Shown: piece after piece, positions 16,708-25,710 of the stretch
How the letters are laid out: the number at the start of each line of letters is the position of its first letter
Numbering within the stretch: the first letter of the stretch is position 1
Origin: Paenibacillus sp. Soil522
GTDB taxonomy: Bacteria > Bacillota > Bacilli > Paenibacillales > Paenibacillaceae
Assembly: GCF_001428245.1 (NCBI RefSeq)
Contig: NZ_LMRV01000088.1
Span: forward strand, 62,710 to 126,709
DNA length: 64,000 nt
Reading direction: 5' to 3'
Program-made: the position numbers and the translations under genes
Notes under the pieces: model-generated
What the model saw: the letters and a program-made list of their open reading frames with translations, nothing else
Told to the model about the DNA's origin: nothing
Databases searched by the model: none

Positions 16708-18762
16708 TTATTCAATCGTGCCGGACACAGCGCCAGCAGCATTCGCTCCAACTACCGGCTTCTTCTTAGGCATACCGGTCAATCCGACTTCCTCATCGTA
16801 AGCATCGAAAATTTGCCGTGCGATAGGCGATGCGCCATAACCCCCGAAGCCGCCATCCGGTACAATAACCGCTACCGCAAGCTTAGGATTCTCTGCAGGA
16901 GCATAAGCGATAAAGACGGCATTTTCCGCCCGGCGGGATGCTACGTCCTGCTCGGACGTTCCCGTTTTACGCCTATAGCTGTACTCAAAGCCTTCGAAGC
17001 CTTGGGAGCTAACCTTCGACATGCCTTCTTCAATCTCTTTCCAATAAGCTGCCGGAATGTCTACCGTATTCAATATCTCAGGCTTGAAGCTCTGAATGAG
17101 ATTTCCGCCTGCGTCTTTAATCTCGTTGACGAATTGCGGCTTCAACCGCTTTCCCCGATTTGCTAGCATAGTCGCGTACTGAGCAAGCTGCAGCGTCGTA
17201 TAACGGCCCTGCTGTCCAAAGGAGGCAAAAATAAGGGCGGACTGGGCACTGCCTCGCTCAGCCTCGCTAAAATACTCGATGACGCCCTTCGATTCATTTG
17301 GCAGGCCGCTTCCGGTCAACACGCCAAGACCGAATTGCTTCATATAATCATCCCAAATCTCGACGCTGCTCTTGCCGTTCGTTTCACCGCGCATGTAGAG
17401 CTTATTGCCGACCATTGCAGCCATGAAGGGGTTGGATGAATGCTGGATCGCGCCCGCTCCGTCAATGTTCCCGTACACGTGACTTTGAGAATTTTTGATA
17501 GGACGCTGATAGCCTTTTTTACCAAAATAAAATACCCCTATATCCTGATAAATGGTTGACAGCGTAAACAATCCCTCATTTAACCCGATAAGAACAGATA
17601 ACGGCTTCAATGTAGATCCCGGCGGCACGATGGACGAAGGGTGCTTGTCGCGCTCTGCCTTCGTTTCGTACTTGCCGTAAACACTGCGAATCGTTCCGTT
17701 CTCAAGTACATTCGAGAAGTTCTCGTAGTCCTCCGCGCTAATGCGGCCGCCTGCCCAAATGTTCGGGTCGTAATCAGGCATGCTTGCCATCGCCACCACT
17801 TTACCGGTATCGACTTCCATCGCAACGGCAAAGCCGGTTTTGGCGTATTCCGCCCGCTCGTATCGATTGGATGAGGTTGATATTTTTTTCAATTGATTCA
17901 TGATGGCTTCTTCTGTTTTCAGCTGCACGTTTTTGTTAATGGTCAGATAAATGTCTGAGCCCTTTTCCGGATTCGTAATTTGCATCGGTCCAATAATACG
18001 CTCTGCATTGTTAACGGGATACGTCTTCAAGCCGTTTTTTCCCCGAAGAACATCCTGGTACATATACTCCAGGCCATCCATGCCGACATCCTCTTCCTCC
18101 AAATATTGCAGAGTCGGATCCTCTTGGGCGCTTTTTTCCTTGTAGAAATCTACCGTTTCCCGAACGCCCTTATACTTTTTTAAATAGCCCACTAATTGAA
18201 CGGAAATGGAATCGGCATCATAGTTCCGGACGCTTTCCTCCATGATGTCGATGCCTTTGAACGACGTGCGGTTTTCCATAAAATAAGCGATTTCCCACTT
18301 CGTCAAACCGGATTTGATACGCCTTGGGGTTGATATCGTATTCCGTCTGAAATCAAGGTCCATCTGCCGGATGATATCATCCACCGTCATCGCCTTGGCA
18401 GGATTTCCGTACTTTGTGAACACCTCTTGCAATTTTGCAGCCATTTCCTTCGCATTCTCTTTCGCATCTTCAAGCTTAAGCTCCGGCTGAATGCTGAAAT
18501 ACAACGATTGGGTCGATGTGGAATATGCGATCGCATAGCCTGTAGAATCGTAAATATTGCCCCTTATCGGCGGAATCTTGACGCTTCGTGTGCTTTTGCC
18601 GATGCCTTCCGCGCTAAGTGTCGGTCCCTCTACGAACTGCAAAATGGCTAACCGAACGATCAACACGCTAAACAATGCGAACGTAATAAAGAAAAATAAG
18701 TTCAATCGAAACGAAAAATGACGCCGATTTATAATCTCCCGCTTTTGCGGATCGTCCTGCAC
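16708..18762 (-). CDS. class B penicillin-binding protein 2 (D,D-transpeptidase)
   Basis: 684 residues. One membrane helix (about 20-42) precedes a PBP dimerisation domain (PIRGNIYD at about 68) and a transpeptidase domain. The catalytic motifs are STLK (Ser 383 in VPPGSTLKP), SSN in the HSSNPFM stretch near 440 and KTG at about 599. The architecture matches the elongation PBP2/PbpA/PbpH class of Bacillota rather than the PASTA-bearing division PBPs. It would cross-link peptidoglycan during side-wall growth or germination outgrowth. It lies 48 bases after the transglutaminase-domain gene. Confidence 0.9.
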   Translation of the reverse strand: MQDDPQKREIINRRHFSFRLNLFFFITFALFSVLIVRLAILQFVEGPTLSAEGIGKSTRSVKIPPIRGNIYDSTGYAIAYSTSTQSLYFSIQPELKLEDAKENAKEMAAKLQEVFTKYGNPAKAMTVDDIIRQMDLDFRRNTISTPRRIKSGLTKWEIAYFMENRTSFKGIDIMEESVRNYDADSISVQLVGYLKKYKGVRETVDFYKEKSAQEDPTLQYLEEEDVGMDGLEYMYQDVLRGKNGLKTYPVNNAERIIGPMQITNPEKGSDIYLTINKNVQLKTEEAIMNQLKKISTSSNRYERAEYAKTGFAVAMEVDTGKVVAMASMPDYDPNIWAGGRISAEDYENFSNVLENGTIRSVYGKYETKAERDKHPSSIVPPGSTLKPLSVLIGLNEGLFTLSTIYQDIGVFYFGKKGYQRPIKNSQSHVYGNIDGAGAIQHSSNPFMAAMVGNKLYMRGETNGKSSVEIWDDYMKQFGLGVLTGSGLPNESKGVIEYFSEAERGSAQSALIFASFGQQGRYTTLQLAQYATMLANRGKRLKPQFVNEIKDAGGNLIQSFKPEILNTVDIPAAYWKEIEEGMSKVSSQGFEGFEYSYRRKTGTSEQDVASRRAENAVFIAYAPAENPKLAVAVIVPDGGFGGYGASPIARQIFDAYDEEVGLTGMPKKKPVVGANAAGAVSGTIE

Positions 18763-18810
18763 GCTGAATCACCTCGTATTCTTTAAATAAATCAAACCCA
18801 TAAATGCTGA

Positions 18811-19974
18811 CTACGCTTCGCGTATATGAGTGTCGTCGAACGCCGGCGGATTAAACCAATCCCCGGCGCTTGCCCATGTGGCATCCAGCGGAATCCAGCC
18901 TGCATCCCCCTCGCCGATCCGCACTTCATTCCAAGCATGCGGCCCGAAGCCTCCGCGACCGTCCGCGCCCACTCCGGTTACGACGCGTACCTCAAGGCCT
19001 GCCGATCTGGCCATTACGGCATATAAACGAGCTATATCTATACATACGCCTTTCTGCGTATCAAATGTCTCGGGCGGTGTTTGTTCCTTCCAAATGCCCT
19101 TCTCCTCATAATTGCGGGCTTTTCCATAGTCGTATGCTATTCTTGTGCCAAGCCAATCATACAGCTTGCGCGCCTTCTCCTCATCCGTTTGCGCATCCTT
19201 CGTGACATAAAGGGCCGCCTGCTCAATCTCTGCAGGAATGGCGTAATCGATAATTTCATATTTGCGTTGTAAAATCTGCTGGAACTGCGCTTCAACCGCT
19301 TTAGTCAGCACAGGTCCTTGCCCGGCTAAAACGTCTCCCGCCACTGGGCTCAGCCACGAGGCTGCCTTCGTGTAAACCTTTGAATCGGCTATTTTATCGA
19401 CATACCAGCCATTAGGCATGAGGGACACATAGACGAATAAAATGGCAACGAAAATAAAAGAACGCCCTGCGCCGTGCACAGCCCCGATTAAAGCACCTAC
19501 CGCACGGCTTGCGCTTCTCTTGCCCCGCAAGCCGGCAGCAGGCTCTTCCCTGCCGCTGCGCAGCATGCCTTCCACCGCATGTTCTATCAGAGGCTCTACC
19601 AAAGCCGCCAATGCGCGCAGCAGCAAATAACCGAGCAGAAACAAGACGCCATAGCGCAGCAAAGCGAAATCCCGCAGGCTCGTAAGCAGCGTAAACCAAG
19701 CTTGCTCAACGCCGCTAAGCTCACGCTGCGGAATCGTCACGTGGCTTATAAGCCACTTCGCTGCGGCGGGCGATAAAATATTCGTAAGCTGCGCTGCCAG
19801 CACCAGACAAACGACAATGACTACACCCTCCCATACAAAAAAGAAAAGACGCCTCGCGGAACCCGACGCGCCTCTCCTCACCCCTTGTACAAGAGAGCCA
19901 AGCAGCAACAGAAGAACAATAATGGCAATAGGCTCCGGCTCTCTAAACAGTTGAACCCAGCTAGTCATATGCAT
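18811..19974 (-). CDS. membrane protein with CvpA-like N-terminus and transglutaminase-like domain
   Basis: 387 residues. The N-terminal 180 residues hold about four membrane helices arranged like CvpA-family proteins (helices near 15, 45, 105 and 170). The C-terminal part is a transglutaminase-like cysteine protease fold with the triad visible: Cys in QKGVCIDIAR (about 314), His in FGPHAWNEV (about 348) and Asp in IPLDATW (about 364). The catalytic domain should lie outside the membrane if the last helix exits. Its ATG overlaps the stop of the preceding gene by one base (TAATG). Substrate unknown; wall-peptide or protein processing next to PBP2 is plausible. Confidence 0.75.
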   Translation of the reverse strand: MHMTSWVQLFREPEPIAIIVLLLLLGSLVQGVRRGASGSARRLFFFVWEGVVIVVCLVLAAQLTNILSPAAAKWLISHVTIPQRELSGVEQAWFTLLTSLRDFALLRYGVLFLLGYLLLRALAALVEPLIEHAVEGMLRSGREEPAAGLRGKRSASRAVGALIGAVHGAGRSFIFVAILFVYVSLMPNGWYVDKIADSKVYTKAASWLSPVAGDVLAGQGPVLTKAVEAQFQQILQRKYEIIDYAIPAEIEQAALYVTKDAQTDEEKARKLYDWLGTRIAYDYGKARNYEEKGIWKEQTPPETFDTQKGVCIDIARLYAVMARSAGLEVRVVTGVGADGRGGFGPHAWNEVRIGEGDAGWIPLDATWASAGDWFNPPAFDDTHIREA

Positions 19975-20423
19975 TACCCGTTCTGCTTCGCTTGGTCTAT
20001 GAAGGCTTGTATCGTGCTATCGAGCTCCCACTTGCCGAGCTCCGTCCCGCGGAATGAAATCGCAACCTCATTAGCGCCCGGCTCACCCGTAAGCTCTACA
20101 TTTTTGGTTTTTACCGTAAAGGTTCCGTCTGCGTTCGTTACAAAAGCAGCGTCCTTCGACTCGCCTACCATCGCGTTAACGGCTTCCTGCTTTACCGTAT
20201 CCGCAACCTTCGAGCCAATCTCCTTCAGATCGTCCATGCTGTAGCCGCTGTACACAACAATACCAAGTACGATTGCAGCTACGATAGCCCATTTCAAGAA
20301 GGTTTTCACGATGCGGACTATTAATAAAAGCACGATAAGTGCAATGACGAGCACCAGCCAATGTTCTTTGAAAAATGCTGTCCAAGTATCAAAATCATAG
20401 GTTGAAAAATTCAAAAAATCCAA
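19974..20423 (-). CDS. small membrane protein of unknown function
   Basis: 149 residues. Two hydrophobic stretches (about 21-38 and 44-60) are followed by a soluble domain of about 85 residues with a beta-rich segment (TFTVKTKNVELTG). No domain is recognised. The stop overlaps the start of the transglutaminase-domain gene by one base, so the two are translationally coupled and probably act together at the membrane. It is the first gene of the unit that ends with PBP2. Confidence 0.65.
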   Translation of the reverse strand: MDFLNFSTYDFDTWTAFFKEHWLVLVIALIVLLLIVRIVKTFLKWAIVAAIVLGIVVYSGYSMDDLKEIGSKVADTVKQEAVNAMVGESKDAAFVTNADGTFTVKTKNVELTGEPGANEVAISFRGTELGKWELDSTIQAFIDQAKQNG

Positions 20424-20584
20424 GAATGATCCCCTCCATTATACCTCGTAAAAAATCCTATTACAAAATATTATAACCTACGGATTATAGGGCGTAAACG
20501 TCGCTCTCTTTTTATCCAGACATATCCTGTCCCATATAAACGTACAAGTATATAAGAATGTTATTGGCAAGGAGGAGCAGCCCT

Positions 20585-21748
20585 GTGAAAACCGCTGTTT
20601 GGCTTTATTTATTTTTGTTCGTCGCTTTTTTCGATTTGCATGCGCAGTACCCGATTTTAACTCCCTTCGCAATCTCTTTAGGCGCGGCGCCTTCCTTTAT
20701 CGGACTCATGATGGGCATGTACTCCATTACGCATTTGCCCGGCAATCTTATCGCGGGCTTCGGCGTTGACCGTTACGGCAGCAGATTGTTTATCGTGTTC
20801 AGTCTCATGGCAGCAGGCGTCGTGCTCCTGTTCCAATCGCAAGTGACGAATCCTTGGCAATTGCTCCTGTTGCGCTCTATCAGCGGATTTGTGCTGGCGT
20901 TTCTCTCGCCGGCCTGTCTATCCTTGCTTGCCAAAATTACGAGCGACCGAACGGAGCAAGGAAAGCTTATGGCAGGCAATGGTCTCGTTCACACGCTTGC
21001 ATCCGTCGTATCGCCTGCGGCGGGAGCCTATCTCGTTGCCAAAATCGGTTTTACGACCGCTTTTACATTACTTGGCTGGATTCTTATCGTTACGTCCGTC
21101 TGCGCCCTCTTCTTCATTAGGGACATTCGCGAGAAAGCCGCTTTATCGCCGGATGCCGTCCTTCCAGGGGAAAAGAAAGCAAAACCGCCGATTGTGCAGC
21201 CCTTACCGATTCCCTGGCTCGTCTATTTGCTGCCGGTTGCGCTGAGCTGCGCGCAGGGGATCTTATCGTTTGAGCTCCCGCTGCTGGCCAAGTCGCAGGA
21301 AGCGATGATGACGACCGGCCTCTTGTTCTCCGTAGTCAGCATCGGCGCTCTCGTCACACTGAGCATGCTGTTCTTAAACCGGGTATCTTCCTATCAGCGT
21401 ACGCTATGGGGCTCGCTTTTCCTTGCGATTGTATACTTCTGCATCGCCTCGGATATACCTGCGCCGCTCACGGTAATGCTGCTGTTAGTCGGGATGGCCA
21501 AAGGGGTTATTTTACCGGCGCTGTCCACACTGCTAATTGAGCTTAGCGGCGGAGCACGCTATGGGCGCACTTTTTCCGTCTTATCGGTCGCTTTCTCGAT
21601 TGGTGCCTTTATCGGTCCAATGGCCGCCGGGCAAGTGCGCGATTACATTTCGCCTTACTACATCGCCTTTATCGGATTAATGATCGCAGTAGCCTTGATG
21701 CCGCTGCATTTCTCCCGTTCGCTTTCCTCACGCACAAATTTTTCGTAA
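20585..21748 (+). CDS. MFS transporter
   Basis: 387 residues from a GTG at 20585. The site AAGGAGG lies nine bases upstream, while the ATG at 20558 sits before that site and is not used. About twelve helices are visible, with the MFS loop GFGVDRYGSR between helices 2 and 3 and a long cytoplasmic loop near residue 195. It resembles drug/H+ antiporters of the DHA1 type. It stands alone and is transcribed away from the membrane-protein unit. The substrate cannot be read from sequence. Confidence 0.82.
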   Translation: MKTAVWLYLFLFVAFFDLHAQYPILTPFAISLGAAPSFIGLMMGMYSITHLPGNLIAGFGVDRYGSRLFIVFSLMAAGVVLLFQSQVTNPWQLLLLRSISGFVLAFLSPACLSLLAKITSDRTEQGKLMAGNGLVHTLASVVSPAAGAYLVAKIGFTTAFTLLGWILIVTSVCALFFIRDIREKAALSPDAVLPGEKKAKPPIVQPLPIPWLVYLLPVALSCAQGILSFELPLLAKSQEAMMTTGLLFSVVSIGALVTLSMLFLNRVSSYQRTLWGSLFLAIVYFCIASDIPAPLTVMLLLVGMAKGVILPALSTLLIELSGGARYGRTFSVLSVAFSIGAFIGPMAAGQVRDYISPYYIAFIGLMIAVALMPLHFSRSLSSRTNFS

Positions 21749-21881
21749 GGATAGGTATTTGCACAGGGCTAATCACTCGCCCGTACATAAAATACAATGT
21801 GGCAGATGACCATCTGAATCAGCTACCCCTGGCTGACGGTTATCAGGGCTCTTATTTATAGGAAACGGGGTGACTCCATAA

Positions 21882-22001
21882 ATGTCCGTAAAAGTAGAAT
21901 CTGTAAATAAAGATTGTAGAAGGAACGTTTTCACGAACACTGGCATTATCCTCGTGCTGTTTATATTACTCGTGATCGTAGCGTGCGCTTGCCTATATTA
22001 G
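21882..22001 (+). CDS. YjcZ-like sporulation small membrane protein
   Basis: 39 residues. The C-terminal half, GIILVLFILLVIVACACLY, is a single hydrophobic helix of the kind found in YjcZ/YuaO-type sporulation peptides (consensus VLFILLIIV). The polar N-terminus has one Cys, and two more lie near the C-terminus. A GGGGTGA ribosome site (about 21867-21873) is eight bases upstream. A hairpin follows at 22006. Such peptides are often spore-associated and multicopy in Paenibacillus; their role is unknown. Confidence 0.6.
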   Translation: MSVKVESVNKDCRRNVFTNTGIILVLFILLVIVACACLY

Positions 22002-22005
22002 AATG

Positions 22006-22038
22006 GATAAACGGCCTGCTCTGAGCAGGCCGTTTATC
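22006..22038 (+). terminator. perfect 16-base inverted repeat behind the small gene
   Basis: Arms GATAAACGGCCTGCTC and GAGCAGGCCGTTTATC surround one base. No T-run follows, so termination may be weak; the stem could protect the short mRNA. Confidence 0.6.
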
Positions 22039-22147
22039 ACATACCGCCATTCAAACCGGGTATCGGTAAAATCGAAAAATGGTGGTAAACTATACGTATC
22101 CCGCACGCATGCTTCTATTCTCATTTTACAAATCTGAGGTGACTTCC

Positions 22148-22519
22148 ATGGACATTGCTATTATCGTAGAAGGAAAAAATGATAAATCAAGGTTAAAGCG
22201 CGTCCTCCATGAAGATGTTCCGATATACTGCACCTTTGGCACGCCCGGCTCCGAACAGCTGGACAAGCTCCGCAAGCTGGTAGGCCAAAATCAAGCTTAC
22301 ATATTTACCGACAACGACTCCTCCGGTAAACGGATCCGGTTTCTGCTGCGCGACCTATTTCCCGATGCCGAGCATATTTATACGCGAAAGGGCTATTCCG
22401 GCGTTGAGCATACCCCTGAGGAATATTTAATCGAGCAATTAGAAAAAGCGGGCCTCGATGCGCATATTCTGTACCCTGCGCAGAGTCCCGCTTCTATTTG
22501 GAGCAAAGATGAATTTTAA
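22148..22519 (+). CDS. Toprim domain protein (small primase/RNase M5-like)
   Basis: 123 residues from the ATG at 22148, which has a GAGGTGA site; the frame opens earlier, at 22079. It is a minimal Toprim fold: the acidic residue in VEGKND (Glu 8) and the DxD motif in FTDNDSSGKRIR (about 54-60) bind magnesium. The layout resembles small Bacillota Toprim proteins related to RNase M5 (RnmV) but lacks the extra C-terminal domain of RnmV. It ends 6 bases from the convergent sco gene. It may act on nucleic acid; the substrate is unknown. Confidence 0.75.
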   Translation: MDIAIIVEGKNDKSRLKRVLHEDVPIYCTFGTPGSEQLDKLRKLVGQNQAYIFTDNDSSGKRIRFLLRDLFPDAEHIYTRKGYSGVEHTPEEYLIEQLEKAGLDAHILYPAQSPASIWSKDEF

Positions 22520-22525
22520 AGCCAC

Positions 22526-23131
22526 TTAAAGCACCTTATTCAATTCATCGATTATTTTGTCAGCCGTTAAATCTTCAGAGCTGCCATTAATCCATTTCCG
22601 GATTTGCCCGTCTTTATCAACAATTGTAATGGCATTCGTATGCATATAAGAGCCGTCCTCACTTTTGACCACGCCTACACCGAAATCTTTAGCAAGCTGA
22701 AGTGTTTTCTCCTCATCGCCGCGCAGGAAGCGCCAGCCGCTCAGATCAGCGAAATGACGTTTGGCGAAATCACGAATGACTTCCGGCGTATCGCGTTCCG
22801 GATCGAACGTAATCGAGATGAGCTCCGCCTTGGTGCCCAGCTTGCCTTCCGACTCGAGCTGATCCTGTACCTGCGACAGCAAAAAGGTTGTCGGCGGGCA
22901 TACATCCGGACAATTCGCAAAATAGAAATACACGATGCGGGCCTTTCCGTTCGTCGATTCGAGCGATACCTTCTGCCCTTCAAGATCCGTCAGCTCGAAG
23001 GCTGGAGCAGCCTTCTCAACCGGAAGCGTCTGCTTCGGCTGCATACCGTACGTAATAAATAAATAAATACCCATAGCCAGACAAAGCGCCAGCACTGCTA
23101 TTTTAAAACTATGCTTCCTTACAAAATCCAC
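22526..23131 (-). CDS. SCO1/SenC family copper chaperone (YpmQ/BsSco)
   Basis: 201 residues from a GTG at 23131, eight bases after AAGGAG; a GTG at 23140 abuts that site. One N-terminal helix anchors a thioredoxin-like domain outside the membrane. The copper site is complete: CPDVC (Cys about 74 and 78) and His in YMHTNAI (about 163). Sco loads or reduces the CuA centre of cytochrome c oxidase. ctaB lies immediately upstream (25-base gap), so one transcript serves heme and copper maturation of the oxidase. Confidence 0.9.
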   Translation of the reverse strand: MDFVRKHSFKIAVLALCLAMGIYLFITYGMQPKQTLPVEKAAPAFELTDLEGQKVSLESTNGKARIVYFYFANCPDVCPPTTFLLSQVQDQLESEGKLGTKAELISITFDPERDTPEVIRDFAKRHFADLSGWRFLRGDEEKTLQLAKDFGVGVVKSEDGSYMHTNAITIVDKDGQIRKWINGSSEDLTADKIIDELNKVL

Positions 23132-23155
23132 GCAAGTCACTCCTTAAAGCATACA

Positions 23156-24013
23156 TTATGATCCTGTCGTATTCAGAATCATAACGATGAATACAACCAT
23201 TAAGTAATTAACCGAGATAAGAAAGTTTGTTTTTGCCCACTTTTCCGTATCCTTGGCGCCTGTTCCGCGCAACGTATGGACAAGCCATACAACTCCGCCC
23301 AGAACGGAAATAATTAAAAAATAAATGCCTACATACTCATACGTATAGAACAATATTCCCGTCGGCAGCAGAAGCAGGATGTAAGGAATCATTTGCAGCT
23401 TTGTCCGTTTGATCCCCTTCACAACCGGCAGCAAAGGAAAGCCGGCCGCGCGATACTCCTCTACTCTGCGAATCGCAAGCGACCAGAAATGGGCAGGCTG
23501 CCATAGGAACAGCAGTGCAAACAAGATCCAAGCTCCTGCATCAACCTCATTCGTTACCGCGCAATATCCGATAACCGGCGGCATTGCCCCTGAGATTCCG
23601 CCTACAGATGTGCTCCATGTGGATGTCCGCTTTAACCACATCGTATAAATCACGATGTATACAAACCATCCAAGCAAGCCAAGCCAACCCGCTAAAGGTT
23701 TGACAAGCGCAAATAAGATAAAAAGCCCGGCGATTCCTAAAATAATTCCGTAAATAAGTACTGTTCCTGGCTGCATGCGACCGGTAGGTAAAGCGCGATC
23801 CTTCGTGCGCTCCATCTTCAAATCTAATTCCCGGTCCCAATAATTATTAATGACGGTGGCCGACGCTATCGTCAGGGTTGAACCGATAAGCACCCATATG
23901 AGCAATGGCACGTTAATGTCCCATTTGGAAGCAACCAAGAAACCACCAAGCGCAGCAAACACATTAAGCCGAAGCAGCCGCGGTTTTGTCAATGCAATTA
24001 AGTCTTTCAGCAC
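23156..24013 (-). CDS. ctaB: protoheme IX farnesyltransferase (heme O synthase) CtaB
   Basis: 285 residues and about eight to nine helices. The UbiA-family prenyl-diphosphate motif is clear: NNYWDRELDLKMERTKDRAL (about 60-80), with the second acidic loop after RRVEEYRAAGFPLLP. A GTG start follows GGGAGGC. It converts heme B to heme O, the substrate of CtaA (encoded at 5644-6573). The split of ctaA from ctaB-sco is notable, because they are adjacent and divergent in Bacillus. Upstream at 24014-24275 lies a divergent promoter region shared with cwlJ. Confidence 0.93.
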   Translation of the reverse strand: MLKDLIALTKPRLLRLNVFAALGGFLVASKWDINVPLLIWVLIGSTLTIASATVINNYWDRELDLKMERTKDRALPTGRMQPGTVLIYGIILGIAGLFILFALVKPLAGWLGLLGWFVYIVIYTMWLKRTSTWSTSVGGISGAMPPVIGYCAVTNEVDAGAWILFALLFLWQPAHFWSLAIRRVEEYRAAGFPLLPVVKGIKRTKLQMIPYILLLLPTGILFYTYEYVGIYFLIISVLGGVVWLVHTLRGTGAKDTEKWAKTNFLISVNYLMVVFIVMILNTTGS

Positions 24014-24275
24014 GAAGCGAGCCTCCCGAGTTATGCGACAAGACGCTTATGGGCGTCTATCATCCATTGATGAATCGTTTTTAATCATACCGAAAAAAGG
24101 ATGCGATGACAACGTTCGACGGTTTTGTTCATCATTTTGCCACGCAAATTGTGACAAATCATTTAGTAACCATTTTGCTGGGCGCCGAGTACAATGACTA
24201 TGTAGTTTGATGCCTATTTCGATCCGCGCATCAAACCGCCCTATAGTATGCGAAGGGAAGTGAACCGTCAAGTCT

Positions 24276-24698
24276 ATGGCAGTCATTAAAACTAACGCTG
24301 AAGATACAAAGATGCTGGCCCGTCTCATGCGCGCAGAAGCCGAAGGCGAGGGTGAGCTCGGAATGCTAATGGTAGGCAACGTGGGCGTAAACCGGGTCCG
24401 CAGCAACTGTCTGGATTTCAAAAATATTCGCTCCATTCCGCAAATGGTCAACCAACGGCCAGGCGGCTTCGAAGCAACGATCAAAGGTTACTTTTACCAA
24501 GCCGCTCGTGAAAAAGATATTCGATTGGCGAAGCGGATGATCAACGGGGAGCGTCAGCGTCCGGCTTCCAACGCGCTTTGGTTTTTCCGTCCGTCAGGAA
24601 ATTGCCCCGGTACATGGTGGAACCAGGCGCACAGCGGAAGATATAAGGCGCATTGCTTCTACATTCCAAAGCAAGGCGACTGCCCAACTGTCTATTAA
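24276..24698 (+). CDS. cwlJ: spore cortex-lytic cell wall hydrolase CwlJ
   Basis: 140 residues, the hydrolase_2 (SleB/CwlJ) domain only, with no signal peptide, as is usual for CwlJ. Family marks: MLARLMRAEAEGEGELGMLMVG (conserved Glu pair near 22-26), NVGVNRV and the aromatic-rich end ALWFFRP..WWNQ. CwlJ degrades cortex peptidoglycan during germination, triggered by Ca-DPA, and needs GerQ for its localisation. gerQ follows 37 bases downstream, the conserved Bacillales pair. The ribosome site (GAAGGGAAG) is unusually distant from the ATG, about 15 bases. Confidence 0.9.
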   Translation: MAVIKTNAEDTKMLARLMRAEAEGEGELGMLMVGNVGVNRVRSNCLDFKNIRSIPQMVNQRPGGFEATIKGYFYQAAREKDIRLAKRMINGERQRPASNALWFFRPSGNCPGTWWNQAHSGRYKAHCFYIPKQGDCPTVY

Positions 24699-24735
24699 TT
24701 TCTATTTCTAATGTGTGAAAGTGAGGAAATTCAAC

Positions 24736-25320
24736 ATGTCTAACGGTTATGGCTACAAAACTCAGGTAAGTCCGGCAAATGCAGGGCCTTATCATGGCTA
24801 CGGCTACGGCGGATATGGCAATTATCCGTATCCAATGGGCGGGCAGCAGCCGACTACGCTTCCTGCCGGCATGCAAATGGGGATGCAGCCAACTACGCTT
24901 CCTGCCGGCATGCAAGTACAGGCTGCTCAAATGCAACAATTCCCACCAGCTGTACCAAGCGGATCTTTCGTTACCCCTGCAGGCGGTAACATCGTTACCC
25001 TTCCAGCTGTGGAGGAATCCTATGTAGAGAACATTTTGCGTTTGAACCGCGGTAAAATGGCTACCTTCTACATGACTTACGAAAACAACCGTGAGTGGAA
25101 CGCCAAAATTTTCAAAGGAATCATTGAGGCTGCCGGACGCGATCATATTGTTATCAGCGATCCGACGACCGGTATGCGTTACTTACTTTTGACGCTTAAT
25201 CTCGACTACGTGACATTCGATGAACCAATCGCTTACGAATATCCGTTCAATGGCGGCGTTGTTAGCCCTTCAACTCCAATGGGTACGGCAACAATAGGCA
25301 CAGCACCTTCCAGCCGTTAA
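24736..25320 (+). CDS. gerQ: spore coat protein GerQ
   Basis: 194 residues from the ATG at 24736, preceded by GTGAGGA. The N-terminal 90 residues are low complexity, rich in Gly, Tyr, Gln and Met, and include a repeated TTLPAGMQ. The C-terminal 95 residues form the conserved GerQ domain (SYVENILRLNRGKMATFYMTY, then ITVSDP-like and LDYVTFDEP). GerQ is an inner-coat protein cross-linked by transglutaminase through Lys/Gln residues and is needed for CwlJ assembly. The context next to cwlJ confirms it. The last codons overlap the convergent 101-residue ORF by four bases. Confidence 0.92.
   Translation: MSNGYGYKTQVSPANAGPYHGYGYGGYGNYPYPMGGQQPTTLPAGMQMGMQPTTLPAGMQVQAAQMQQFPPAVPSGSFVTPAGGNIVTLPAVEESYVENILRLNRGKMATFYMTYENNREWNAKIFKGIIEAAGRDHIVISDPTTGMRYLLLTLNLDYVTFDEPIAYEYPFNGGVVSPSTPMGTATIGTAPSSR
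24853..24915 (+). repeat. internal direct repeat in gerQ
   Basis: A 24-base unit (24853-24876) recurs exactly at 24892-24915, offset 39 bases. It encodes the duplicated TTLPAGMQ segment and remains in frame, so it is a length-variable low-complexity region. Confidence 0.85.
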
Positions 25321-25622
25321 CCGTTTATGGTCTCGTCGTTCAGATGTGCCGGCTTGAACGTCCAGACATGCATTTTCGCAGGTCCGCCAACTATCCACTC
25401 CGATACTTGGAACCAAGGGGAACGCTCATTGCAGCGTTCTTTCTTTATTTGCTCCGCCTGCTCGCAGGTCGGCGCATTCCATACTTCCACAAACAGGCTG
25501 GGCTGATCTGTTCCTTCATATAATTGCACTTCACAGCCTTCTGCAAGCAGCCCGTTCGTATAAGAAAGGTATTGCGCCCGATATTCAGGTGAAATCCGGT
25601 ATTCCGCAAAACAAATGTACAT
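25317..25622 (-). CDS. conserved hypothetical protein, possible dimeric alpha/beta barrel
   Basis: 101 residues with an AAAGGAGA ribosome site. The pattern (short beta-strands, YRISPEYRAQYLSY helix, SLFVEVW strand, helix of CEQAEQIKKER, then WF and HVW) resembles a dimeric alpha-beta barrel (ABM/NIPSNAP-like) protein that measures or binds small ligands. No catalytic motif is certain. It converges on gerQ with a four-base overlap and is divergent from the YfhP-like gene. Confidence 0.6.
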   Translation of the reverse strand: MYICFAEYRISPEYRAQYLSYTNGLLAEGCEVQLYEGTDQPSLFVEVWNAPTCEQAEQIKKERCNERSPWFQVSEWIVGGPAKMHVWTFKPAHLNDETING

Positions 25623-25710
25623 TTGCCTTCAGTCTCCTTTGGCTTACATTGATAAAGTTCCCCCGCTCCGTCGATACTACACCTAATCATATGATTTAGG
25701 AGGATTCGAC

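Noticed and set aside
24541-25146. 201-codon minus-strand frame
   Set aside because: It is antisense to cwlJ and gerQ and contains mirrored repeats (LHAGRKRS) that come from the gerQ repeats.
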